Source of the DNA: an uncultured Spirochaetales bacterium
Lineage (GTDB): Bacteria; Spirochaetota; Spirochaetia; Treponematales; Treponemataceae
NCBI GenBank assembly: GCA_946061495.1
Contig: CAMGSV010000004.1
Coordinates: 1 to 31,285, forward strand
Length of the DNA: 31,285 bases
Reading direction: 5' to 3'
Shown: in pieces, positions 1-6,981 of the stretch
Layout of the letters: each line of letters starts with the position of its first letter
Numbering within the stretch: position 1 is the stretch's first letter
Program-made: the position numbers and the translations under genes
Notes under the pieces: generated by a model
Databases searched by the model: none
Seen by the model: the letters and a program-made list of their open reading frames with translations, nothing else
Told to the model about the DNA's origin: nothing

Positions 1-128
1 ACCGTTGGGTTTTCCGAAGACCTGTCTAGGTCGGGGGCGATGACGTGTACAGGTCAGGGATGATGACCTGCACAGGTCAGCGTAACAACACCCCACTCAG
101 GAAAACCGTTGGCTTTCCGAAGACCTGT
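1..128. repeat. Two copies of a ~24-bp repeat with palindromes between
   Basis: Positions 1-25 and 105-128 are nearly identical (ACCGTTGG, one-base indel, then TTTTCCGAAGACCTGT or the same with one T less). The second copy sits in a hairpin-forming context at 101-118 (GGAAA-a-CC-gtt-GG-c-TTTCC), and the first is cut by the window start. Between them lie three palindromes built on GACCT/AGGTC: GACCT-gtct-AGGTC (19-32), TGACGTGTACAGGTCA (41-56) and TGACCTGCACAGGTCA (64-79). The array probably continues leftward outside the window. Confidence 0.6.
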
Positions 129-671
129 GACAATTTCTTCAAGCTTCCCCTGCAAGCCGGATTTGTTCGCAGCTAATGCTTCTCATGGCTTTGGAATCGT
201 CGCAAGTTCTCAATCTTGTTCTGCTCAATCTTGGATGGGGGTGGATGTTTGGCTTTAGAGTGGGGATGTGGTAGAGTAAAGAGAAGGAAGGGTCGTCTCC
301 CGTTTGTGGTCAATGACCACCAATGGGTTCAGACTATGGCGGTCATTTTTTACTCTTCCATTATTACAGGTAAGAGAGCAAGCCAAGAATCAGAATGGCC
401 AAAGAAATCAGTTTGGACTGGAGCCTCTGGGTTTTGATCAAAAGAGACTCCCTGTTGTAGCCGGTATTCGCAACAAACTCGTCAATCATCCTGCCTTTTT
501 ATTTCTTGCTCGCTGTGCAGTATCTTTTTGCCGTCTCTGCTGTCAGCTTTTTTCTTGTCTTCATGTCTGATTCCATTTTTCGCCCTCTTCAGGCTTTTAT
601 TTCGGGCTAGATTTTTACTTGATTCTCCATTCTTTTTTTCGGTTAGATTTTGTGTGATGCAATGCGGTTAC

Positions 672-700
672 TTTACTTTTCTTCAGGCTGATTTTATACT
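672..700 (+). promoter_or_regulatory. Probable sigma-70-type promoter for the gene at 728
   Basis: TTTACT (672-677), 17-base spacer, TATACT (695-700), predicting a transcript start near 707. A perfect hairpin, CTCCATA-TTTT-TATGGAG (702-719), overlaps this start and contains the GGAGG ribosome site. Confidence 0.5.
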
Positions 701-727
701 TCTCCATATTTTTATGGAGGATAGTTT

Positions 728-1426
728 TTGAGGAAAATCATTCTTTGTCTTTGTATTTTTACAGCTGTCTGTGGTTTAGGGACGGCCCAGGAGACGGGCA
801 TTGGTCCAGGTGCAGGGAGCTTTGTCCTTGGCGTGGATGCAGCCTATTATCCCAAGACGGATAAGGTGGCTGGGGACACCCATTTTGCGCCCCTGACGGG
901 AGCCTATTCTGCCTTTGAGCTGCGGGGAACCGGAACCTACCACTATGTGATTCCAGTTCCCTTTTCTAATCATCCCCTGCTGCGGGGCAACACCCTCACT
1001 TTGTCGCCAGCCGTGGAGCTGACTCCCGTTTCCCTGTCACCTAAATTTGATGTGGCCTTTTCTCCCATCGCCTTCCTGGTTTTTTATGCCGGGGGACGGA
1101 TTGGAACAGGCTGGGATCTGGCTCCCATGGGGGTAAAGGGCTTAGCTGTGTTTGATGAGAATTCCAAGGAATACGAGAGTGTGGTTCCCTTTGCCAGCTA
1201 TATGTACCAATGGTATCTGGAGGGCTTGTTCCAGTTTGACTTGGCGGCTGTGTTGCCTGGTGAATGGAACCATGTGGTGACCCAGACCCGCTACAAGTTC
1301 CGTTTCAGGAGTCGCCGTTCCTTTTCCACGGAGGTGCAGACTGATACCCATGACTTCTTCTCTGCATATACTGGTAGGGAATGGTTCTTTGACCGAATCG
1401 GTTTGAGCTACACCTGCAAGCTGTAG
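728..1426 (+). CDS. Exported protein of unknown function, possible outer-membrane protein
   Basis: I do not recognise the family. The 232-residue product starts with a short signal peptide (basic residues 2-3, hydrophobic to about 18, then an Ala-Gln cut region near residue 20). The rest is rich in aromatic and alternating hydrophobic residues, with segments that could form beta strands (for example SFVLGVDAAYY, YHYVIPVPF, FLVFYAGGRIGTGWDL). Spirochaetes carry many such small outer-membrane or periplasmic proteins, so an envelope location is an inference. The start is a TTG, chosen because GGAGG at 716-720 lies 7 bases upstream and the signal peptide begins there. The ribosome site lies inside a hairpin. 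The stop codon forms one arm of a hairpin shared with the convergent gene downstream. Nothing in the sequence identifies a ligand or partner. Confidence 0.7.
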   Translation: MRKIILCLCIFTAVCGLGTAQETGIGPGAGSFVLGVDAAYYPKTDKVAGDTHFAPLTGAYSAFELRGTGTYHYVIPVPFSNHPLLRGNTLTLSPAVELTPVSLSPKFDVAFSPIAFLVFYAGGRIGTGWDLAPMGVKGLAVFDENSKEYESVVPFASYMYQWYLEGLFQFDLAAVLPGEWNHVVTQTRYKFRFRSRRSFSTEVQTDTHDFFSAYTGREWFFDRIGLSYTCKL

Positions 1427-1456
1427 ACTGGTTAGATACGGCTGACCAGCCTACAG
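1421..1456. terminator. Shared hairpin between convergent genes
   Basis: Arms CTGTAG (1421-1426) and CTACAG (1451-1456) contain the stop codons of the two converging genes. An inner stem CTGGTTA / TGACCAG (one G-T pair) extends the helix to about 14 pairs around an 8-base loop. There is no clear T run on either side, so it may block or protect 3' ends rather than act as a classical intrinsic terminator. Confidence 0.5.
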
Positions 1457-1930
1457 GTCCTTGATGAAAAAATGATCCATGGTGCTGTGCTGGGTGCCGG
1501 GCAGCGGACTGGGGAGGCTGGTGTAGCCCAGCTTTTGGTACAGGAGGATGGCCACAGGCAGGTTGTGGTGAGTTTCTAGATACAGCTGCTGGTAGCCTGC
1601 CTTTTGGGCTGCTTTTTCTACCTGTTGTGTCAGAAGGGTGCCGTAGCCCTTGCCCTTGGCCTCTTCTGCCAGATAGAGCTTCTGTAGCTCGGCGATTTCC
1701 CCGCTTCCGTTGTATTCGGCAAAGCCTGCACCTCCCAGCACTCGCTCCGTTTCATCCACCAGTACAAAATACTGTCGTCTTGTATGGTTCAGGTAAAACT
1801 GGCTCATGGCCTTGATGGACTCGTCAAAATAAGCGGTACCGGGAATGGCGAGGTCTGCTGACTTGAGGCTGCTGCGGACAAGCTGAAAGAGGGCTGGGTC
1901 GTCCTGGGGCTGAATTTCTCGGATAATCAT
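1451..1930 (-). CDS. GNAT-family N-acetyltransferase
   Basis: A 159-residue single-domain GNAT enzyme, which transfers acetyl from acetyl-CoA to an amine in the cytosol. The acetyl-CoA loop is visible as LYLAEEAKGKGYGTLL (about residues 86-101, R/Q-x-x-G-x-G type), followed by the usual helix and a C-terminal LETHHNLPVAILLYQKLGY segment typical of motif B. The substrate cannot be told from sequence. The gene stands alone, convergent with the gene at 728 and divergent from the FliG-like gene. The ATG at 1930 has no ribosome site; instead a -10 box (TAGAAT) ends 6 bases before it, predicting a leaderless message. Confidence 0.85.
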   Translation of the reverse strand: MIIREIQPQDDPALFQLVRSSLKSADLAIPGTAYFDESIKAMSQFYLNHTRRQYFVLVDETERVLGGAGFAEYNGSGEIAELQKLYLAEEAKGKGYGTLLTQQVEKAAQKAGYQQLYLETHHNLPVAILLYQKLGYTSLPSPLPGTQHSTMDHFFIKDL

Positions 1931-1936
1931 GGAGAC

Positions 1937-1964
1937 ATTCTAGCATAAAATCAAAGGCTTTCAA
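1937..1964 (-). promoter_or_regulatory. Promoter of the GNAT gene, predicted leaderless start
   Basis: Read on the minus strand: TTGAAA (1964-1959), 16-base spacer, TAGAAT (1942-1937), six bases GTCTCC, then ATG at 1930. The expected transcript start coincides with the A of the ATG. Confidence 0.55.
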
Positions 1965-2050
1965 GCCCAGCGTAGACATGGCCAGCTCATCATGATAAGA
2001 TACAAGCATCCAGTTTGTCTGTATTGTTCAGTGGGATATTGGGAGGGAAC

Positions 2051-2467
2051 ATGAACGACAACTATTTTACCAAACAAGTCGATACTTCAAGAAAGCCTCT
2101 GACAGGAAGGCAGCGGGCGGCTCTGCTTTTTTCACTTCTGGGGCGTGATGGCTTTGAGAGCTTGACCCCCTATCTTTCCGATAAGGAGATTCAGCTACTG
2201 CGGAAATCCATGAAGTCCATTAGGAACAGGGTGGATGTGGAGGAGGATGTGAGCGTGCTGGAGTCCCTGCGGAAATACGGAGAGGCTATCAATCTATGGC
2301 CAGAAAAGCAGCTTCCTGACCCAGGCTATACCAAGGGATATTTTGAGACCCACAGCCAGTACCAGCCACCAGTGCAAGAGGAGCGTGCGGTTCCCTCGGG
2401 AATTAAGTCAGAGGATATTGCCCGGGTCTTGAGCATGTGGCTCAGTGAGGACAAGGAGCCTCGCTGA
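2051..2467 (+). CDS. Stand-alone FliG N-terminal-domain-like protein
   Basis: The 138-residue product resembles only the N-terminal domain of FliG, the flagellar rotor protein that binds the FliF ring. The signature is LTGRQRAALLFSLLGRDGFE followed by LTPYLSDKEIQLLRKSM and VDVEEDVSVLESL (residues about 17-77). FliG is normally about 330-350 residues; the middle and C-terminal torque domains are absent. The tail is a Pro/Gln-rich linker and a last short helix (SEDIARVLSMWLSED). The start is the ATG at 2051, preceded by GGGAGGG (2041-2047); an in-frame TTG at 2015 has no such site. The last 26 bases overlap the convergent ArsR gene. It could be a rotor accessory or adaptor protein, or the remnant of a second fliG. 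The fold assignment is from motif likeness only. Confidence 0.65.
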   Translation: MNDNYFTKQVDTSRKPLTGRQRAALLFSLLGRDGFESLTPYLSDKEIQLLRKSMKSIRNRVDVEEDVSVLESLRKYGEAINLWPEKQLPDPGYTKGYFETHSQYQPPVQEERAVPSGIKSEDIARVLSMWLSEDKEPR

Positions 2468-2852
2468 ACACGCACTCCTGGTAGGGGCAGTGCTGGCCGG
2501 GGCAGGTGAGCCGCAGCACGCTCTTGATTATATGGTGCACCATCTGGGCTTGGGGGGTGTCTGCAGTGCGGTAGAAGACTTCCTTGCCCTCCCGGCGGCT
2601 CACGATGAGTTGGCTAGCCTTCAGGTATTTCAGATGGTGGGAGACTGCGGGGCTTGTCATGCCGGCTCGCTCCGAAATGCTGGTGACGCATTCCTCCCAA
2701 TGACACAGAATCCAGAAAATCTTCAGTCGGCTGCTGTCTCCCAAAAGCTTGAACAGGTCTGCTACTGTGGTGAATTCAGAGCTGTCCGGCATACAGGACT
2801 CCTCTGGGGGGATGTTGTGAGTGCTGGTCAGGTGCTGCTCAAAATCCTTCAT
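2442..2852 (-). CDS. ArsR/SmtB-family metal-responsive repressor
   Basis: A 136-residue winged-helix regulator of the ArsR/SmtB type, whose members leave DNA when they bind metal. The core LFKLLGDSSRLKIFWIL, the ECVTSI segment at the classical alpha-3 position (Cys55), the recognition helix MTSPAVSHHLKYLK (about 65-78) and the wing REGKEVFYRT are clear. Possible metal ligands are Cys50, Cys55, His106/His107 in the last helix and a C-terminal cluster (Cys117, His121, Cys122, Cys127, Cys134, His136). It lies 27 bases after the P1B ATPase gene on the same strand, so the pair is very likely one operon repressed by this protein at the palindrome 4895-4928. GGAAAGGAAAAC precedes the ATG. Its end overlaps the convergent FliG-like gene. 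The metal is inferred to be Zn, Cd, Pb or Co. Confidence 0.88.
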   Translation of the reverse strand: MKDFEQHLTSTHNIPPEESCMPDSSEFTTVADLFKLLGDSSRLKIFWILCHWEECVTSISERAGMTSPAVSHHLKYLKASQLIVSRREGKEVFYRTADTPQAQMVHHIIKSVLRLTCPGQHCPYQECVFSEAPCPH

Positions 2853-2879
2853 GTTTTCCTTTCCTTCCTTATGTATTCG

Positions 2880-4874
2880 CTACAGTTTTTTCACCGACAG
2901 GGCGCGGATGGCGTTCAGCACTGCCAGCAACATCACCCCCACATCGGCAAAGATGGCCAGCCACATGTTGGCTAATCCACAGGCACCCAGCAACAGGCAC
3001 AGGAATTTGATGCCCAGGGCAAAGCCGATGTTTTGTCTCACAATCCCCATGGTTTTTCGGGAAATTCTGATGGCGGTGGGAATCTTTAGGGGATTGTCGT
3101 CCATAAGCACCACGTCCGCCGCCTCAATGGCAGCATCTGCGCCCAGTGCACCCATGGCAATGCCGATATCGGAGCGGGACAGCACCGGAGCGTCGTTGAT
3201 GCCGTCTCCCACAAAGGCCAGCTTTCCCTTGCCTGCCAGCCGTTCCAGCAGCTCCTCCACCCTGGAAACCTTGTCTCCTGGCAAAAGCTGACTGTAGATG
3301 CAATCCATTCCCAGCTGCCCTCCCATTTCCTGGGCTACTGCATCAGTGTCTCCGGTGAGCATCACCGTCTGTTGGACACCGCTGGCCTTGATTTCCTTGA
3401 TTGCCTGAACTGCGGTGGGTTTGAGGCTGTCAGAGACGGTGATGGAGCCGGCAAAAACCTTGTCTATGGCGATAAAAACCTGGGTACCCGACTTCTGGTG
3501 CTGGCCGCCTTCCCAGCTGTGGGCGGCAATTCCTTCTGCCTCCATGAGCCTGCCGTTGCCCACTGCAATCCGCCTGCCGTCCACCTGCGCCACCAGCCCC
3601 TGGCCACCGATTTCCTGCAGGCTCTGTATTCGGCTTCTGTCTGGCTCCCTTCCGTAGGCACGAAGGATGCTTTTGGCCACAGGATGGCTGGAGCTGCATT
3701 CCGCCAGGGCAGCTGTTTCCAGCAGCTGGTGCTCCGTCATTGCTACTGGGGTGACGGCGGTTACTTGAAAGCTGCCGTGGGTGAGGGTGCCGGTCTTGTC
3801 AAAGACCATGCATTTGATCTGGGACAGTGCCTCAAGGAAGTGGGAACCTTTTATCAAGATGCCCTCTCGGCTGGCACCACCGATTCCTGCAAAGAAGGTG
3901 AGGGGGATGCTGATGACCAGGGCGCAGGGGCAGCTGATGACCAGGAAGGTGAGGGCACGGTAGAACCAACTGCCCCACGCTGGGGGAAGTCCCAGAAATG
4001 CCAGCCGAATCGTTGGAGGGATGATGGCCAGGGCGATGGCGCCATAGCAGACGGCGGGGGTGTATACCCGGGCAAGGCGGGAGATGAAGGCTTCTGAGCG
4101 GGACTTTCTTGCGCTGGCATGTTCTACCAGATCCAGTATTTTTGCCACCGTGGACTCGCTGAATGTCTTTGTGGTTCTGATGGTGAGCACTCCCCGCATA
4201 TTGATGCAGCCGCTGGCAACAGCGTCTCCTGCAGCCACTTCCCGAGGCAGGCTTTCCCCCGTAAGGGCTACCGTGTTCAAGGTGGAGCTTCCCTCCACAA
4301 TCATGCCGTCCAGGGGAACCTTTTCTCCCGGCTGCACCACAATGAGGCTGCCAATTTCCAGGCTTTCTGGTGGCACTTGCTGCAGTCTGCCTCCCACCAT
4401 GATGTTGGCATAGTCCGGGCGGATGTCCATCAGCTGGCTGATGTTCCTGCGGCTGCGTCCCACGGCAAATTCCTCGAACCATTCCCCCGCTTGGTAGAAC
4501 AGCAGCACCGCCACTGCCTCCACGTAGTCCCCGGTGGAGGTGACTCCCAGCACCAGTGCTCCGATAGTAGCTACCGTCATCAAGAAATTCTCGTCAAAGA
4601 CCTCCCGATTCCTGATTCCTTCCCAGGCCTCCAGCAAGACATCGTAGCCCATGACGAGATAGGGTACCAGATAGAACAGGAGCTTGGCCACGCCAGCAAC
4701 GGGCACAAAGTGGAGGACCACCAGGAGGGTCACGGTAATGCCCATCCGCAGCAGCATGACTTTCTGGTGGCGGCTCAGTCCTTTTTGGTGTATGTGGTGG
4801 GCTTCATGGTGGTGATGACAACCGCATCCGCAGTTGCTTCCAGAGCTGCAGCAATCCGTTCCTTTCCCGTGCAT
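2880..4874 (-). CDS. cadA: P1B-type heavy-metal exporting ATPase (Zn/Cd/Pb class)
   Basis: A 664-residue inner-membrane pump that uses ATP to expel divalent soft metals. Visible motifs: SCPC in the transport helix (Cys315-Pro-Cys317), the phosphorylation site DKTGTLTHG (Asp359), the His-Pro pair of the nucleotide domain (His397-Pro398), GDGINDAP (Asp557) and the final-helix DVGVMLLAVLNAIRAL pattern typical of the Zn/Cd/Pb subgroup. The N-terminus has no GMTCxxC heavy-metal domain; it has a short Cys/His-rich stretch (Cys8, Cys9, Cys15, Cys17, Cys19, then HHHH) that may capture metal. The start at 4874 is preceded by CCAGGAGG. The gene leads an operon with the ArsR gene. The symbol cadA is used loosely; zntA would be equally fair. 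Confidence 0.92.
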   Translation of the reverse strand: MHGKGTDCCSSGSNCGCGCHHHHEAHHIHQKGLSRHQKVMLLRMGITVTLLVVLHFVPVAGVAKLLFYLVPYLVMGYDVLLEAWEGIRNREVFDENFLMTVATIGALVLGVTSTGDYVEAVAVLLFYQAGEWFEEFAVGRSRRNISQLMDIRPDYANIMVGGRLQQVPPESLEIGSLIVVQPGEKVPLDGMIVEGSSTLNTVALTGESLPREVAAGDAVASGCINMRGVLTIRTTKTFSESTVAKILDLVEHASARKSRSEAFISRLARVYTPAVCYGAIALAIIPPTIRLAFLGLPPAWGSWFYRALTFLVISCPCALVISIPLTFFAGIGGASREGILIKGSHFLEALSQIKCMVFDKTGTLTHGSFQVTAVTPVAMTEHQLLETAALAECSSSHPVAKSILRAYGREPDRSRIQSLQEIGGQGLVAQVDGRRIAVGNGRLMEAEGIAAHSWEGGQHQKSGTQVFIAIDKVFAGSITVSDSLKPTAVQAIKEIKASGVQQTVMLTGDTDAVAQEMGGQLGMDCIYSQLLPGDKVSRVEELLERLAGKGKLAFVGDGINDAPVLSRSDIGIAMGALGADAAIEAADVVLMDDNPLKIPTAIRISRKTMGIVRQNIGFALGIKFLCLLLGACGLANMWLAIFADVGVMLLAVLNAIRALSVKKL

Positions 4875-4894
4875 GGATTCCTCCTGGCAAATCA

Positions 4895-4928
4895 GTTAAA
4901 CAATTCAATATATATTGAATTGTTTAAC
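4895..4928. promoter_or_regulatory. Perfect 34-bp palindrome, probable ArsR operator
   Basis: The left arm GTTAAACAATTCAATAT is followed directly by its exact reverse complement. It sits between the -10 box and the start codon of the ATPase gene and covers the expected transcript start. Its core, TTCAATATATATTGAA, is like known SmtB/CadC operators in being an AT-rich inverted repeat containing TCAA/TTGA. It is an ideal site for the operon's own repressor. Confidence 0.8.
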
Positions 4929-4930
4929 TT

Positions 4931-4960
4931 AGGATACTCCTTCGAGGCTGCTTGTGTCAA
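4931..4960 (-). promoter_or_regulatory. Promoter of the metal ATPase-arsR operon
   Basis: Read on the minus strand: TTGACA (4960-4955), 18-base spacer, TATCCT (4936-4931). The palindromic operator begins two bases after the -10 box. The promoter lies just beyond the stop of the upstream acetyltransferase gene, so the metal operon is independently transcribed. Confidence 0.65.
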
Positions 4961-4975
4961 GGGATGAGGGAGGCG

Positions 4976-5515
4976 TTAAGGATGGGAATCCAGCCACTGC
5001 TCCCGGCTCAGGTGCAGCAGGTGGACACGTTTCGGCTCACCAGTTTTTGTGCGGCCATTCTCGTTGCAGTGATGGTAGTGGAATCCGCATTTTTCCTGCA
5101 CCCGCTTTGACTGGAGGTTGCCGTGATAATGGCAGCACCAGAGGCCCGTCAGGTGCAGGTTCTGGAAACTGTGGTGAATCAATAGTTGGGCTGCCTCTGG
5201 AACGAGACCTTGGCCCCAATAGTCCTGGCCAATCCAGTAGCTGATTTCGGCTTCATGGGGGGCCAGAGGGGCAGTGTGGAAGTCCGTGGCAAACATCAGC
5301 TCGATGTTCCCCACTGGCAGCCCGGTGGACTTCAGCACGATGGCGTATGTTTCTGCACCGCCAAAGATGGTAGAGAGGAGTTGGCGGCTCTGCTCTAGAC
5401 TCTGGTGTGGCTCCCAACCGGCGGCCTTTCCCAGGGCGGGATTTCCGGCATGGCGGAACAGTTCCTCCTCGTCCCCCTGTCGCCAGTTCCGTAGAATGAC
5501 TCGTGGTCCTTCCAT
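4976..5515 (-). CDS. RimJ/RimL-type GNAT N-acetyltransferase
   Basis: A 179-residue acetyltransferase of the RimJ/RimL group, which acetylates protein N-termini or small amines using acetyl-CoA. The beginning GPRVILRNWRQGDEEELFRHAG is typical, as are EISYWIGQDYWGQGLVPEAAQLLIHHSF (acetyl-CoA loop, about residues 90-117) and the closing NLQSKRVQEKCGFHYH segment. It starts 11 bases after the trkH stop, with GAGGG placed before the ATG, so it is the last gene of the trkA-trkH unit. A role in K+ uptake is not implied; the link may simply be co-transcription. The substrate is unknown. Confidence 0.85.
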   Translation of the reverse strand: MEGPRVILRNWRQGDEEELFRHAGNPALGKAAGWEPHQSLEQSRQLLSTIFGGAETYAIVLKSTGLPVGNIELMFATDFHTAPLAPHEAEISYWIGQDYWGQGLVPEAAQLLIHHSFQNLHLTGLWCCHYHGNLQSKRVQEKCGFHYHHCNENGRTKTGEPKRVHLLHLSREQWLDSHP

Positions 5516-5526
5516 GATTTAGCCCT

Positions 5527-6972
5527 CTATTTTTTCCAGAAAGATGGCATGAAGAAAATCAGCATGGTGTACAGCTCCAGGCGGCCAGCAATCATCGCAA
5601 AGGAGAACCACCATTTGGCGGCGGGAGCAAAGAAGCCGAAATTTTCCACTGGGCCTACGGCTCCAAGGCCGGGCCCTACGTTGCCTACCAGGGTCATGGC
5701 GGCGGTAACGGCGGAAAGCAGGTCTATGCCGCTGAAGGATGCCACAAAGGCGGTGATGGCAATGAGGAAGCAGTACAGGAACAAAAAGCCTGCCACGGAG
5801 AAAACCACATCCTTGCGTCCAATGCGTCCGTTCAGCTGCACGTTGAAGATGCCGTGAGGGTGGAGCATCTTTCGGACCTCGTTGGTGGTCTGCTTTGACA
5901 GCACTACCCATCGTATCACCTTGAATCCACCGGCAGTGGATCCGGAGCAGCCGCCCACCAGCATCAGCAGCAGGATGAACAGCTGGGCACCGGAGGGCCA
6001 CTGGTTGAAGTCCACAGAGGTAAATCCCGTCGTGGTGATGATGGCGGTGGTCTGGAAAAGGGCTTCTCGGAGACTGGTTCCAAATTGCCGGTATATGCTG
6101 TGGATAAAGATGAAGATACCTGCTGTGGAGGCCAGAATAATGCCTACATAGGCCTTTAGCTCGCTGTTTTCGATGATATCCTTGAATTTGCCGGTGGCGG
6201 CATAATAGTAGAGGCTAAAATTCACTCCCGCCAAGGTCATGAACACAATGCAAATCCATTCGATAGTTGGTGAGTTGTAGTAGGCGATGCTGGAATTCCT
6301 TGTGGAAAAACCACCTGTTCCCACCGTGGAAAAGGCATGGGAAAGAGCGTCAATCCAACCCATACCCGCTAGCTTTAACAAGAGTGTCTGCACCACTGTA
6401 AAGGAAAGGTAGATGAACCAGAGAAGCTTGGCGGTGGTGGCAATTTTGGGCGTCACCTTGCCTTTTTCCACACCGGTGGTTTCCGCCTTGATGAGCTGAA
6501 AGCCGCCCACCCCCAGCAGTGGCATGAGGGCCACCGTCAAGGCCACAATTCCCATGCCCCCCAGCCAGTGGGTCTGGCACCGCCACAGGTTCAAGGATTT
6601 TGGCAGGATTTCCACATCGGGCAGGTTGGTGGCCCCTGTGGTGGTGAAGCCGGAGACGCTCTCAAAGAGGGCGTCGGTAAAGCTGGGAACCCAGCCAGAA
6701 AAATACAGGGGAAGGGCTCCCAGCAGGCTGGCAAACAGCCAGGCGGCCGCCACCACAATGAAGGCATCTCGTGGTGTCATGGCAACCTTCTTCCGTCTTC
6801 CCAGCAGCAGGAAGATGAGGGCAGTGCCAATGCACATAACGCCCGGAATGAAGAAGGAGGGGATTACCTGGTATTCCTGATGATAGGCCGCCACACCAAT
6901 GGGCAGGACGAAGGTGATGGAGATGATGGCCAGCAGCAGGACTGTAATTCTAAAGAAGTTGAACACGCTCAT
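5527..6972 (-). CDS. trkH: TrkH-type potassium uptake channel subunit
   Basis: A 481-residue inner-membrane protein of the TrkH/KtrB superfamily that conducts K+ as a four-repeat pore. The four selectivity-filter loops with their key glycines are visible: SGFTTTGATN (107-116), STVGTGGFS (about 215-223), TTTGFTS (313-319) and LVGNVGPG (428-435), each between hydrophobic helices. It follows trkA by 9 bases and precedes an acetyltransferase by 11, so the three genes form an operon. It works with the TrkA regulator encoded upstream. The length fits TrkH (about 480 residues). The start at 6972 is the first Met and is placed directly before the first membrane helix. Confidence 0.95.
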   Translation of the reverse strand: MSVFNFFRITVLLLAIISITFVLPIGVAAYHQEYQVIPSFFIPGVMCIGTALIFLLLGRRKKVAMTPRDAFIVVAAAWLFASLLGALPLYFSGWVPSFTDALFESVSGFTTTGATNLPDVEILPKSLNLWRCQTHWLGGMGIVALTVALMPLLGVGGFQLIKAETTGVEKGKVTPKIATTAKLLWFIYLSFTVVQTLLLKLAGMGWIDALSHAFSTVGTGGFSTRNSSIAYYNSPTIEWICIVFMTLAGVNFSLYYYAATGKFKDIIENSELKAYVGIILASTAGIFIFIHSIYRQFGTSLREALFQTTAIITTTGFTSVDFNQWPSGAQLFILLLMLVGGCSGSTAGGFKVIRWVVLSKQTTNEVRKMLHPHGIFNVQLNGRIGRKDVVFSVAGFLFLYCFLIAITAFVASFSGIDLLSAVTAAMTLVGNVGPGLGAVGPVENFGFFAPAAKWWFSFAMIAGRLELYTMLIFFMPSFWKK

Positions 6973-6981
6973 GACGGCAGC

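Larger units (their letters stand above)
1..727. other. Non-coding stretch, repeats at left edge
   Basis: I find no convincing gene here. The short open frames between about 216 and 731 have no recognisable domain, no good ribosome site and odd composition. The first 130 bases carry palindromic repeats (listed separately). A 15-base palindrome, GTGGTCA-A-TGACCAC, lies at 306-320. From about 480 to 710 the plus strand is strongly pyrimidine-rich, with many T runs. The end of the stretch holds the promoter and ribosome site of the gene at 728. Confidence 0.6.

Noticed and set aside
1..128. CRISPR array at the left edge
   Set aside because: Only two repeat copies, about 104 bases apart, with palindromes rather than unique spacers between them, and no cas gene in the window.
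216..731. Short plus-strand open frames in the left non-coding stretch
   Set aside because: No ribosome site, no domain, pyrimidine-driven composition, and they overlap each other in different frames.
3372..4967. Long plus-strand open frames (241 and 282 codons) opposite the metal ATPase gene
   Set aside because: They are antisense to a gene with all P-type ATPase motifs, have no domain, and arise from its GC-rich third positions.
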